A DNA stretch of 64,000 nucleotides from Clavulina sp. PMI_390. Lineage: Eukaryota > Basidiomycota > Agaricomycetes > Cantharellales > Hydnaceae. The first letter of the stretch is position 1, and each line of letters opens with the position of its first letter. This document shows positions 35,240 to 46,793 of this stretch, piece by piece. The stretch is from positions 38,251-102,250 of the forward strand of contig WIDE01000031.1 in NCBI GenBank assembly GCA_015039315.1, written 5' to 3'. Both the position numbers and the translations under genes were made by a program. The notes below the pieces were generated by a model. The model made no database searches, was not told the origin of the DNA, and was given only the letters and a program-made list of their open reading frames with translations.

Positions 35240-36679
35240 ATGCGGAGCAAAACTCAGTCTCCCCGCGGTACCATATTTAGCAACATGCATCAGGGAAACA
35301 TGATATCGCGGCTGCCTACCGAGCTGCTGCTGCATGTCTTTGGTATTGCTGTAGCCCGCTCATCTATCTCCCAAGTACTTGACCTGCTCCTTGCCATCAC
35401 ATCCACTTGTTCTCACTGGCGTGTGGCCGCTCTCTCCTATTCCACATTATGGTTGCGGGTCTATTATGGACCTCAAGCTCGTCTATGCTCTCCGGACTGC
35501 CCAGATAGGATCCAAGAATGTGCAAAAGCCTTTATTTCTCGATCAAAATGCAAACCAATGGAAATCTTCCTTGAAAGTACTTTCTGGGGGTCATCTGTGC
35601 CAAAGGACTCCTTGCCCACTACTAGTGAGCAGCAGCGGTACTGGTGGCGAGCATTTGATCTTCTCGTTGCCTACTTCCCTCGATGTAATCGTCTCACCAT
35701 CCATCCCATGTACATTGATCCCCGAAGGCTGTGGGGAGCGCTTCAACATGTTGATTTTTCGCGTCTTGAGCATTTCTCGTTCGAAGATGCCCCCGAAGAT
35801 CCGTCAGACCCAAGTAGCTGGATCACTGACACCAGCGATCTTGGAGGCGCTGTTCGCATGAAATGCCCATCCCTCGCGTCTCTGCGATTCGCGACTACCT
35901 TTCCGCATGATTTGTACCCATTCCCTCTCACCCCATCTCTGCGGCATCTCGACATCAAAACCGGCGCCATAGGGCTTTGGTGGGATAGTGTTGTCGCCAC
36001 AGTAAGCGAGCTTCCTATGCTGGAACGCCTCGTTGTCGACTTTGCAGACACTATCATGTCAGACAGTTGGGACATGACGGTCCGCGTCGAATTAAACTAT
36101 CTAGAGTCTCTTGACACCAACTTTCCTCCCTTCGCTGTCAACCTGTATACCCCGAATTTGACAAAGTTAATGTTCCATGACATCGACCTCGACATGTGGA
36201 CTCATATCGTGCAAAATACAGCGTATCGGGAATATTATTGGCCACACCCGACTCTCGGATCGCCCATGAGTGGAATACACACCTTATCGCTCTGGTCATT
36301 CGTGCGGTGTGAGTTCGAATGGACGAGCGTGAGTGGGTGGGACCCTGCTCCAGCTATGGCGCGTGGAACCGAGATCGTTAAAAAGATGATGATGGAGATG
36401 AGTGATATGGCGGTTGATACGTTGGAATTTGTGGATTGCAGTGCGCTAGAGGGGATCCTTCGCGGGCTCTCTCAATTCACAGCACCTACGAGCCACCGGA
36501 GCGATGTTGGCCATGCAGGGATATCTCAGGAACCGTTGTCCTCTGTATCGTTCCTGCTCCCATTCCTCCGTCGACTTCGTCTCGCATCAAGTGATGGAGA
36601 GCTATCAAGTAGCGTAGCTGATGAGGTTGCTGACTTGGTCCGTCTACGCCCGTCTCTGGAGGTGGAGTGGTCCGTCTAG
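35240..36679 (+). CDS. F-box protein, family III (second copy)
   Basis: This is an intronless F-box protein of 479 residues (464 if started at the ATG at 35285, nearer the domain). The F-box is ISRLPTELLLHVFGIA to TCSHWRVAALSYSTLWLRV. It is collinear with the gene at 6195-7625: both share WWKAFDLLV/WWRAFDLLV, the RRLWG segment, YRRHRWPHPAL/YREYYWPHPTL and a closing LEVEW / LTIEQ region. The copies are 28 kb apart and in opposite orientation, so this is a dispersed duplication. Its role as an SCF adaptor is inferred. Confidence 0.84.
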   Translation: MRSKTQSPRGTIFSNMHQGNMISRLPTELLLHVFGIAVARSSISQVLDLLLAITSTCSHWRVAALSYSTLWLRVYYGPQARLCSPDCPDRIQECAKAFISRSKCKPMEIFLESTFWGSSVPKDSLPTTSEQQRYWWRAFDLLVAYFPRCNRLTIHPMYIDPRRLWGALQHVDFSRLEHFSFEDAPEDPSDPSSWITDTSDLGGAVRMKCPSLASLRFATTFPHDLYPFPLTPSLRHLDIKTGAIGLWWDSVVATVSELPMLERLVVDFADTIMSDSWDMTVRVELNYLESLDTNFPPFAVNLYTPNLTKLMFHDIDLDMWTHIVQNTAYREYYWPHPTLGSPMSGIHTLSLWSFVRCEFEWTSVSGWDPAPAMARGTEIVKKMMMEMSDMAVDTLEFVDCSALEGILRGLSQFTAPTSHRSDVGHAGISQEPLSSVSFLLPFLRRLRLASSDGELSSSVADEVADLVRLRPSLEVEWSV

Positions 36680-37307
36680 TTGATGGAGATGCGCGCCCCA
36701 CTCCTCGTGTCTCACGTGCGCCCATGATATGGGAGGGCGTCTAAAGTCATAGACGCTCAGTCGAATGGGAAGCAGGATCTGAATCGTTGTTGGGAATCGT
36801 CGTGCAGTGCACAGCTGATAGACAGCAATCACATACCACATTTGGACATTAAGAGTCTAGACTTGAATTGGGGTACAAGGTCCTGTTCTGTGGTGTGGGC
36901 GTGAAATGCGCTCACGACCTCGGGTGGGACATCGTAAAGCTAGGTGTACGTGTTGGACATCTGTGCAATGCGCCAAGCCGACAGATGATCTTCATCATAG
37001 ATTCACGCCCTGTTGCTAGGAACTCAATCACTCGATTTTCGAAAGGCTTTTCAACGACGATCACGATATCGGAAGCCTCATTGTGAGAGAAGTGGAGTGC
37101 GGGAAAAGGTTGGTGGGGTGGAATATCAAATGATCAACTCCATCCATTACACATGGCGTACGAATACATCGAAAGCTGTCAGATAGCCTTTGTGTGAGCA
37201 TCTTGATCGGAAACAGGGACTATGTTGATGATGTTGGACGTACGATAAATACGATAGCAAATGATGAGATGAGGCAGGCCAAGCGCCTCGAGGCGGGAGC
37301 TGATGTG
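36680..37307. other. Convergent intergenic region
   Basis: The 3' ends of the F-box gene and IMP4 face each other here. No gene is recognised. Confidence 0.45.
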
Positions 37308-38545
37308 TCACATCAGCCTCCGCTTTTTTGCAGTCCGGGTGTACGACGTGAGCACCCATTCTTTATCAGCTTCTGTCTGCTCAATCGTCCCTTGCCGTAT
37401 TTCGTAAGCTAAACGAGCCAGTTGTTCGTCAGCATTGCTATCACGAACCAGTGGAAAGAGAGCGGCACGTACGTTTCATCTCAAATCGTGGACCGACTTC
37501 GGCGAGCTGAACATCTTTATGAGAAGTTTTCACGAACACATGATGTCTTGAGACAGCGAGGAGGGATCCGATTAGGGAGTATACATTGGATGGAACGAGG
37601 GAGCCACACTCACCGGAACGAGATGAAGTCTGCATCGTTTACGAATGTCATGACTCTCTTCGAGTCCTCCTTTGGTACGGGGAAGAGATATCTTAGGATG
37701 TCTTTGATGCGGTACCCGAGTTTGCTGCTGAAATTCTCGAATATGAGGTGCGGGTACTGCTCTGACACCGTGGACTCTCCATAGGTGGCGATGTCGTGAC
37801 GAAGGGAAACGTTGTTGAGGGTGAAGAAGGCAGTGGGTCCGTGGGGGAAGTGAGATACAATCATGGCGTCTAGGAAAGGAGGGTGGAAGTCAAAGGTTGG
37901 TGACACTCAAGGGTGTAGCAAGAGCACATACCTGGGGTTCCTCGATGTTCGTGCAGAATAACGAGATCGGTTACATCGTTTGCACGACATGCTTCTGCTA
38001 GCTCCTTTACAACGTAGTTTCCTCGGTTGATGCGATGTGAGTTAGGGAAGACGAGGCGCATTTCCTAGCACCAGAAGAAATTTAGTACGCCCCTTCATGG
38101 AGGTAAGAGAAACACGGCTCACCTTTGCAAACTGAAGCAGTTTTGAGCTAGGGTCTCGCGATGTTGTTACGACAATTTTTGGGTCAGCAGCGCCTGCTCT
38201 CGAGTATTCACTGTCGATGTGGGATAGAGGTTCTGCATGCAAATCGGGTTTAGCTACACGAAGGCTCGATAGAACAATACGATACATACCAGCCTGAGCC
38301 TGATCAAAGCCAAAGTCTTTTGAGAGTTCTTCCGCGTCTCTACGCAGTTCGGTTGGAAGCTGCTTTCCAGTGGCCAGAGCATCCTTGAGTTTTTGCTTTC
38401 GCTCCCATGTCTGGCGCTCTCGAGTCTCTTGTTCTTTTTTGTAGATGTACTCTCTCCTTTCTCTTATCTGGCGACGGATCTGAGGGGATTTTACGAATTT
38501 CAGGGAATTTGTCTATATCGGATGGTCGGGGAAGATCTTCACCAT
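37308..38545 (-). CDS. IMP4: U3 snoRNP protein IMP4 (Brix domain)
   Basis: This is a nucleolar subunit of the Mpp10-Imp3-Imp4 complex in the SSU processome, needed for early 18S pre-rRNA cleavages. The first coding exon is only the ATG (38545-38543). It is followed by a phase-0 intron (GTGAAG...CCCTCAG), and the frame resumes at 38479 with [16 protein letters not shown], the classical IMP4 N-terminus. Further exons are 38232-38123 ([18 protein letters not shown]), 38064-37932 ([19 protein letters not shown]), then [33 protein letters not shown] and a last exon [17 protein letters not shown] ending at 37308. All Brix signatures are present. Length is about 290 residues, as usual. Its start is 147 bp from the divergent CNH-type gene. 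Confidence 0.95.
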
Positions 38546-38692
38546 GGCGTGTTTGGTTGAGTTGTGGCTCGTCTCAAACTTGTCATAAGCGCCACGTTTT
38601 GCACGTGCAGCCTTGGCGACGGGTGCAGTCCCTGAGCCCTTGTTCTTGCTGGCGTCGTTGCTGTAGGGGGCAACGTTGCAGACGTCGCGCCG
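38546..38692. promoter_or_regulatory. Bidirectional promoter, IMP4 / CNH-type gene
   Basis: Only 147 bp separate the two divergent start codons. Both 5' UTRs and core promoters must therefore be compressed here. No TATA box was seen. Confidence 0.45.
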
Positions 38693-41600
38693 ATGCCGAC
38701 TTCGCCCGATGTTCCAGCCGGCGCACCCTCTAACGCGTCACCGGAGCTAGACACATCCTCCTACGCCGCAAATAATCCTGCTGGCTCCAGAATTCCCAGT
38801 CGGGCAACATCTCCTATGGCCCCTGTCGACTCTAGCGCAACCGTGAGGTCGACTCCAAGGGCCTCCTCGACATCTGCGAACGCAAGATCACCCAGAGCTT
38901 CCACTTCATCGGGTTCTCGAGACGATGTGCCATCCGCTTCGCGTGCTTCGTCCAGTCGCACCCCAGGCCAGAGGTCGAATGTGAGCCCAGATTCGTTTGG
39001 CTGGCTGGCTGCTGGCCTGCTACTTCTTTGCCAGTACAAACTGTAGCCTGAACGACGTAATGCTCATCTATTGTGTTTTCTTTTCACTTTTCGCTCTATA
39101 GAGATCGAACAGAATATCTGGTTTCTTTTCGAACCTGAAACCCCGGCCTCAGACGATGCCCCCCGCACCCATCGTTGAGGCTCCTCAGCCTGCTCCTCCT
39201 CCGCCTCCTGCACCTACACCCCCACCACCAAAGCAAAAACCGCGAGCGCCGACTGTCCCCGCCGAACCGCTGCCACCTTCATTAGACGCCCCCAGCCTGC
39301 GGGACCTCGGGCTTTCGCTTAACGTGCTCACCCCCTCCCTCATTCCATCAAATTATGCAACACCGCCGACCTCGGGCACATTCATGCAGCCCCATTTCCT
39401 GCTTCTTTGTCACAATCAAGGTCTCGACGTTCTACCACTAGTCGGTCCTCCTGCTCCCAAGGCCTATGGCCTTATCCGCCGAGTCCCTTTCAAGTCTGTT
39501 GTTGTCATGGAAGAACGCGGCGTGCTGGTCGCTATCGCCGGGCGAAGGGAAAGCGTCAGGGTGTATGCACTCGAGGAGGTCCGCAAGGCTGTGGAGTGGC
39601 GAATGGATGTCGAGGTCCAGCGAGAGGTTGAACAGGCTCGCAAGGAAGAGGAGGAATCTAAGGGAAGGGTTTCCATGAGCACCGAGCTCAAAGCGAAACT
39701 AGAGCCGAGAGCCCCCACGTTGGCGCCCATCAGGACACCAAAGCCCCCGCATCGAACACCCCCGCCTAATTATTCATCCCTCCAAATCCCCACTGTTGCT
39801 GTTCAAAGCCACTCAGACTCCCCCCATCCTCCCAACAGCAGTGATGCCGCAATACCACCGCAGCCAACCTCTCCTGGCGCGCCCTCCCTGGCCGAGCCCA
39901 CAAGACCCGTCCGAGATCGTGGTGCCTCGGTCTCGAGCATGGTCCAAACTCGAATGCTAGTTGGCAATGACCCTTCATTAGTCAACAGCCTTGGGGGTAC
40001 TCAGGAAGAGAAAGCTGAGTGGATTGAAGGAGCTGAAGCCAGTGACGACGAAGCACTGGTAGCAGCTGGCCCATCAGGCAGCGCCGCTCTTGATGAGAGG
40101 ACCTCTTCCATGCCAACTACGTCGTCTACGCCGTTCGTCCCTAGTGCCGCTGGGGATATACCTGAAGTAGCGGAGGATGGTTCTGACGAAGGGACAGATC
40201 CGAGGTCCCCTCGTGAGTCGGTCGAGGACCTCCAAACTCAAGCTGTACCTGCCCAGGGGAATACGCCGAACTCCTCTCCACCTGCTTCAGCTTCTGTGGA
40301 TCCAGCTACTCAAACCCGTCGACGACGACCGTCAAGCTTACAGTTACGACCTCCAGATGCTAATATTACGGTTCGCCCGGCAACTCCTGACGCAACTCCC
40401 CCTGCGTCCCCGGTGCCGACCGTCTTCTCCCTCCAACGATCACTTTCCCAGGCCCCAACATCTCCAACTTCCTCCGCCCCTCCAGCTCGACGACCTCGTC
40501 AGAATGAGCGCATCACTTTCGCACAGGCGCTCATGGAAAGTAGACTACCTGAGGCCCAGCCAGCCGCCAATTTACCGCGGAGAGGATCATCAACGACGTA
40601 TGATCCTACGGCTGATGCTGGCGACGAAGCTGATGAGGACCCTGACCCTGAAGATAACAACTCCACGATTGACGACCATGGCTCGAGCCCTACGACACCC
40701 CGACCACCACCTGTACCATCAGTGATACCACCTAATACCAATGTAACCCAGAACCGATCTTTAACGCCATCTGGGGGTCGCCGGGCATCCAGTACTACTC
40801 TCGACTCGCATGTATCGAATAGGTCGCGCAGGCGATGGTCCTTCCTTGGAGGTCCCCCAGCTGCTAGCTCGGAGCGACTTCCTGCGCGAACTAATGGAAC
40901 CAATCCTGTGCCTTCTACAAACACTGCTTCGTCATCGAGAAACTCTTCACAAGATTTCGTGTTTGTACCTGAATCATCCGCCGTTCCTAATGGAGGGCCG
41001 CGGAGTGCTCCCCCTCGTCCGCGCACACCACCCTCCGGACCGGCACGTCGCTCGCCCTCGATGCCGAGCACTCCCACCTCACGCTCTCGCACCCCGTCTG
41101 CTGCGCAGGGCCCATCGACTGCACCGATACCGGGTGGTGGTCGAGGACTGCAGCGGACTTCCTCTCATCCTGGCCTAGGTACCAGCAGCAGCAATCAACA
41201 AGGCCCTAGGAGTGCTGGTCCAAATGGTCATGCTTATGGCCATTCCCCATCACAATCCAGCCCCTCCATCCCTACCCCCACACATTCAGGTGACGCTCGG
41301 CGTACACCCACGTCTGGCCGTCGCTTCCTCCCCAAATTCCTTAATGCCCTTCGATCGAATGGCGATTCGTCTGGAAATGGTCATAATTCGAGACGATCGC
41401 CTCATCATCGGGCCCATCATCATGATAGGCGCCATCCAAATGGCGGATATGCAAGCAATGCGTCGGGAGGTATGCTTGATGGCTCGTCAGATACGGAGAC
41501 GGATGGACCTTCTGCGTCTTATGCGTCTGGTAGCCCGCTCCCTACGCCATTCCTTGGTGGGATGGATGGACTCGAGCCGGGTCAGGATGGCCTGTTGGGT

Positions 41601-43834
41601 CCAGCTGGTCCGCCGAAGATGGAGTATGTGAAGCTACCTGGAACACAGAAGTCTCTTATGATCAAGGCCGTAGAGACTGCAAAGAAGAGGTAAGATTCAT
41701 ATTTGTAACTTGATTGTATGACTTTACTCAATTTCCATCCCCTATGATCCAGTTTCCTAGCAATCCTTTGTGGAGAGAATGGCGAGAAAGTCGAGTTGTT
41801 TGCTGGGACTTACCGAACAGCACTTGGCCTCTCGCGCACTTTCATTCTCCCCGACTCACCCCGTTCCCTTGAGTTGCAGTTGCAAGGCGATGATCTCGTT
41901 GAGCTGTTCCTCATGTTCAACCAGAACGTCTTTGGTCTGGAGCCTGCTACTGTCCGTGTGCGTGAGGTGCGCATCGGACGAGCAGAAAGGCGAGCGCGCC
42001 GTCGAGCTGCTGCGCGCGAGAACGAGCTTCTTGGTGGGGAAGGTACGGGTGAAGGACGAGATGGGATGATGTCTTTAGACAGCGACGTCCGAGACACACA
42101 GGTGATTACTACTGTGATGTCTGCTGGGGATGAAGATGGAGTGGATAGCCCCAATGTTATGACTCCGGTACATGGCCCGAGTACATCCATCGCCAATGGT
42201 ACCGCTGTTCGTGGGGCGGTGGCTCCTGCTGTCACCCAGTCTGCGCCTACCAGCCGCCCAGCTTCTCCAGCGCCCACCCCTACCCCAGCGGCCCAACGAC
42301 CCTCTTCTCCCCGTCCTGTATCTCCTGGGCCTGCTCAGTCCGCAACTGCATCCTCGTCCCAACCTGCTGGCGAATCTTCTAAACCCTCACTATTCCCATA
42401 TACGACCTTCCAGCAACTTTCCTTTGCGCCAAACTTCCCCCTTGCCGTCATCGCTGACGAGTATATCATACCCCCCACATATCTCGACTTTGATGCTTAT
42501 CAGAAGGAACATGAGGCAGGCCTTGATATCACTGAGATCTCTACGCCTGTGCCACCTGCAGCCAGTATCCCTAATGGGGAGTCGAGCGAGGCAGAACCAG
42601 CCTCGACAGCTGAAGCGACGACGACGACGCCGACGACGACTGACGTTCCAGCTTCAGAGGACGCCTCAATACCAAAGGAGCCTCCTGGACTACCGAAGCC
42701 GCCCCCCAGGTGGGTGTATCGGGACCCCAAGGGCATCCTACGAGGTAAGTTGGCAGTTCTATCATCGAACCATGACATCAATTGACGATTATATTATCAG
42801 GCCCTTGGGAAGCTGATGTGATGCAGAACTGGCTCCGTGATGGCTATTTGCCCTCTACCTTGCCACTGCGTAGGGAAACTGAGACGACCTTCGTCACGCT
42901 CAAGGAGCTCCTCGAAGCCCACGGTGACAATGACAATGTGTTCTTCACCGACCCCGCCGCTCCGTCCCCAGCTGCAACCACCTCGACGCAACCAGCTACC
43001 TCGGTGACGTCAACCTCAACCTCAACCTCATCGTCGACGCCAACGCCTGCCTCTGCTCCCACTGTGCTTTCGCCTTGGATCCCCGTACCAAATACCCTCC
43101 TTCCTCCAACATCCCTTTTACAGCAACCGAGATATTTCGGCCCGCCGGCGCTCTTCTTCACTACCCGGGGCGGTCACAGCACGGCAATTGTTGATGCTCG
43201 TGGCCGGTCTGTCTTAAAGGGTCGCGTCATGTGGTCAACAGACGAGACTGATGACAGCCCGCTTGCTGGACCTGGACCTACGCCCGTGCTTGGTGATGTC
43301 AAGCGTATCGAGGCATTTGACACGCGCGGGAGTCGGGCGGTCGTTGTTGCTCTCCGTCAAGGCGGCCTGGAAGCAGTTGACATGGGCGACGCACTGTTCC
43401 AGCCTGGTGACGAGTCACGACCCCACCTTCCCATGTTTATTTCCCCCGCTTCGTCGACTGGGCGGAGGAAGAACTGGACGTGGCACTTGGGTTCTGCTGT
43501 AGAGGACATCTCCTCACGGTTCGCCCAGACGAGGTTGGGTCGCAGGACTGGTCCTTCGCTGCTCCCCAACCCTAATGCAAGCACTGGGAATGGGCACGCA
43601 TTGAGCCCAGGGTCTTCTTCGAATGCTCATGGTGTGCGTCGTTCTGCCTCTGCTCGTCGCGTACGTAGAGATGAGGATCGATCTGGCCCCGCACCTCCCA
43701 GTGTACCACCGTTGGCGAATGCGCTCTCCCCAGACGAGGATATCTTGTTCTTGGGCCGCAATCGCGATCGCGTGTACATGTGTGAGCGTAATGCCGATTC
43801 ATTCCGGATTCTCCAGCTGTCGGCCCTCGAGTAA
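38693..43834 (+). CDS. Very long low-complexity protein with split CNH domain and GYF-like segment
   Basis: This is a predicted 1633-residue protein from four exons (38693-38980, 39102-41689, 41753-42744, 42801-43834; the sum is divisible by three). Residues about 190-280 (LLCHNQGLDVLPLVG ... SVRVYALEEVRKAVEW) look like the front of a citron-homology (CNH) beta-propeller. Residues about 945-1030 (KLPGTQKSLMIKAVETA, FLAILCGENGEKVELFAG, FILPDSPRSLELQL) look like its continuation. About 650 Ser/Pro-rich residues separate them. Residues about 1275-1335 (WVYRDPKGILRGPW ... MQNWLRDGYLPSTLPLRR) resemble a GYF/poly-Pro-binding domain. A last beta-rich block may complete the propeller. CNH domains bind small GTPases in MAP4K and Rom2-type proteins, so a scaffold role is possible. 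Exons are solid; domain calls are by eye. Confidence 0.75.
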
Positions 43835-44464
43835 GACGGGGGAAGGTCTGGTGACGACTTCTTTATATATCTAACTTCACCCATTATCCAAATCTCACTA
43901 TTTATTTCCCATATTCCCTTCACATTCCGTTAGTGTCATGCATTGAGTGCTTGCATACTTCTCCATATGCGCTTATTCACATTTTACTACCACTTCTGCT
44001 GCTGGACATCTTTGCTTCGCATTGCTTTCAAAGCCCCCTGTAGCTACTACTTTTTACTTTTCATTCATCGCAATCAATACATACCTCACACCATCGTATA
44101 CATACTCACCGCAAGAGTGCGTCATCGAGCCTTCTCCAACTGTGGGAATTGCCTCACACTCATAAACAACACCTCGGAAACTCCTTCCAAGGTCGCGATG
44201 GGGCGTTCGTCGATGTCACAGCCATGGCTCTCCTCACTTGCTCTTTGTAAAACAAAATATATCGGCATATGTGTCATGAATGGCGTTTTGCACGTCTCGT
44301 ACTTTTTTCCTTTGCTTGACCGCTGGTCCAGATCTTTCTCCCGCGCATAAGCGAGAGGAGACTCAATAGAGCGCGGGGTAGAAATTTTTGGTCATATACT
44401 CACCGTTTTCAGACAAAAGTTTTTCTCATCCCACTACTCCGTAAACCATACTTCCACCCCCTCG
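43835..44464. other. Intergenic between the CNH-type and MFS genes
   Basis: This is pyrimidine-rich sequence, consistent with a 3' UTR followed by a basidiomycete promoter. Open frames here are not coherent. No gene is called. Confidence 0.45.
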
Positions 44465-46606
44465 ATGTCGTCTCCAACGTCCGCCACGAGAGACCATTCT
44501 CCCAGCAGCTCTGTGCACTTGCAGTATCCTCCTCGACCAGTGCTTGTCGATTCAAGGACTTCACAGACTAGTCGCACTGGATCGTCTACCCCAGTTGCAT
44601 CGAATGACCTTGAGATCACCGATCCTCTCTATGAACTCATGAATGATAACGCAATACAACAGGCCTTTGAGCTTGAGCCTGTCGATCATGGGCGCGGGGC
44701 TTGGTCCGTCCTCATTATCACTCGATTTTGGCTCGTTTCTGACTCGTGATCCTTACAGGACCTTCGTTGCGTGTTCTTTTGTGATGGAAGTTGTTGCCAT
44801 TGGATTCCCTTCGTCGTGAGTATTGCGCTTTTTAGCTTTAGCCTTGTCTCTCATTGCTCTCCGCCACTGCCCCTCGGTAGATTCGGTGTCTTCCAAGATT
44901 ACTATGTCAAGAACCCACCGTTTGACCATGCCTCGGAAGCCGCAATCAACTCAATTGGCACCATTGCACTCGCGCTTCAGTACACTGTTATTATTTGGGT
45001 GATTTCTCTATATCACAAATATCCCCAGTGGTCGAAAACTATGACATTTTTGGGGTTGGTGACGTGCGCGCTCTCTCTGCTGCTCGCCAGCTTTGCCAAT
45101 GCCGTGAGTTTCCCACTTATGATGCATTTATCTTGTCTTTCCATTTTGGTCCTCTGACCATTTCCTTCAATACCGATTAGGTCTGGGAGCTGATCCTTTC
45201 CCAAGGAGTCATGTTCGGGATCGGGGCCTCATTTCTTTACGCCCCAGTTTTGGTTTACGTGAGTCACCCCCAACCTTATCCCGAGTATGGCCCCTGATGA
45301 TCACTATCCGCGTCGGGACGTACCTAGATATCGGAATGGTTCGTGGAACGAAGAGCATTCGCAGCCTCTATCATATTTGGTAAGATTTGCAACGCGTCAC
45401 GAGACTGTCGATGATGGCATTAACACAAATCTCCTGACTCGTTTTACGGCAAGCACAGCTGGAACGGCCCTTGGTGAGTTGTGCCACCCTGTCGGCGTGG
45501 GTACACGTGGCTGCCCCAGCTGACGCTACGCTCTCGTCATCCTCACAGGCGGCGCCGTGTTTCCTTTTGTGATTAATTCGTTGATTCAACATGTTGGTCT
45601 GCGGAAATCACTCATCATTCTTGCGGGGGCTATTTTGAGTATCGGAGGCCTTGTGGTACCTGGGATGAAGTATGTAGAAAAATTAGCGCTCACTAAATTG
45701 CTTACCCTTGTTCTGATCCTCCTTGTACTAGGCCTCGAGTACCTGTTGCAACAGCGACAGCAAGGTCATCCAGAGCTAGGCATGCTCAAGGATCGTATAG
45801 GAACTACGATTACCGCGTCCTCAAGCGACCCATCTTCTATGTGTTGTCTCTGACTGTCATGAGCCAATCGTTCGGATACTATCCCGTTCCATTCTATCTT
45901 CCAACATATGCCACTGCAGCCGGTCTGTCCACCTCTACCGGTACCTCTGCGCTTGCTGTGTTCAACTTGAGCACTGTTGTTGGTCAGTGCACAAGTGTGG
46001 TCTGTCACTCAGTAAACTGACCCCGGTCATTGTGTAGGGCAAGTCATTGCTGGGTATATCTACAACAAGCTCGGATATGGCCCTCTCATGGTGTTGTCAG
46101 CAACTGGAAGTGCAGCCGCTGCGTGGTTGATCTGGGGATTCGCGCATTCGGCAGGAGTTCTTTTCGTGTTTGCCGCCGTGTTTGGGAGCATCGTATGTAC
46201 CTTGGTCGTCAGACTCGATTTGCATGACTGACCTTCATCCTATAGAGCGGAGCGTTCAATACCACATACGTTCCAGCAAGCTCCGATCTGGCTGAACAAA
46301 GTAAATCACTTTCTCCTATACAAATTCTCTTTATTGACTTTTGTCCATTTTCTCACATCAGGCCCTGAAGAAGTCAGCTTCATCATGGGAGCTCTAGGAA
46401 TCTTCAAGTCGATCGCTATTATCGGCGGCCCCTTAGTCTCCTCTGCACTCCACTCGACTTCTAGCCTCTATGTCTCTGCGGCTGGGTCAGTTCCACGTTA
46501 TGGTGGATACGGTTTCACTAGCGTTATTGTGTTTGTAGGGAGCGTACTAACAGCCACCTGCTTTGGCGGGTTGTTGACGATGTTCCTGCGCGTGAAGGGA
46601 CATTGA
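44465..46606 (+). CDS. MFS transporter, monocarboxylate-porter type
   Basis: This is a 12-TM major facilitator related to fungal monocarboxylate-porter (MCT/MCH-like) proteins. A roughly 75-residue Ser-rich cytoplasmic N-terminus precedes WTFVACSFVMEVVAIGFPSSFGVFQDYY, typical for the family (its GVFQ..Y motif follows TM1). Exons join to give LDSF-free repeats such as QGVMFGIGASFLYAPVLVY, ISEWFVERRAFAASIIF-AGTALGGAVFPF and the MCT-like second half NLSTVVGQVIAGYIYNKLG. The last TM is SVLTATCFGGLLTMFL with a short tail. About ten introns are required. The donor closing exon 1 (GTCCGT) is non-consensus. Substrate unknown; riboflavin or monocarboxylate-type uptake has been reported for relatives. 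Confidence 0.85.
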
Positions 46607-46793
46607 TGTCGCGCCCGAAAAGATTATCTCGCGATAATTAATCCTCTCCTATCGTATCTATGGACTCGTAGGATCGCGACGCCTTGTATAATACTGATGT
46701 CAGTGCGAGCACTGGAAATCTCAATTGGTCACGTGGATCATTGACATGCTGGAGCCGATGGCCGAACAACTTTACTGAGTAGCACCTGTGGTT
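46607..46793. promoter_or_regulatory. Short intergenic promoter region of the F-box gene
   Basis: This 187-bp spacer lies between two co-directional genes. It must contain the terminator of the MFS gene and the promoter of the next. No specific motif stands out. Confidence 0.35.

Noticed and set aside
40499..41092. 197-residue minus-strand frame within the CNH-type gene
   Set aside because: It is the Gly/Arg-rich shadow of a Ser/Pro-rich coding exon.
43943..44350. 135-residue plus-strand frame between the CNH-type and MFS genes
   Set aside because: It is rich in Phe, Ser and Tyr from pyrimidine-rich UTR/promoter DNA; no domain, no splice context.
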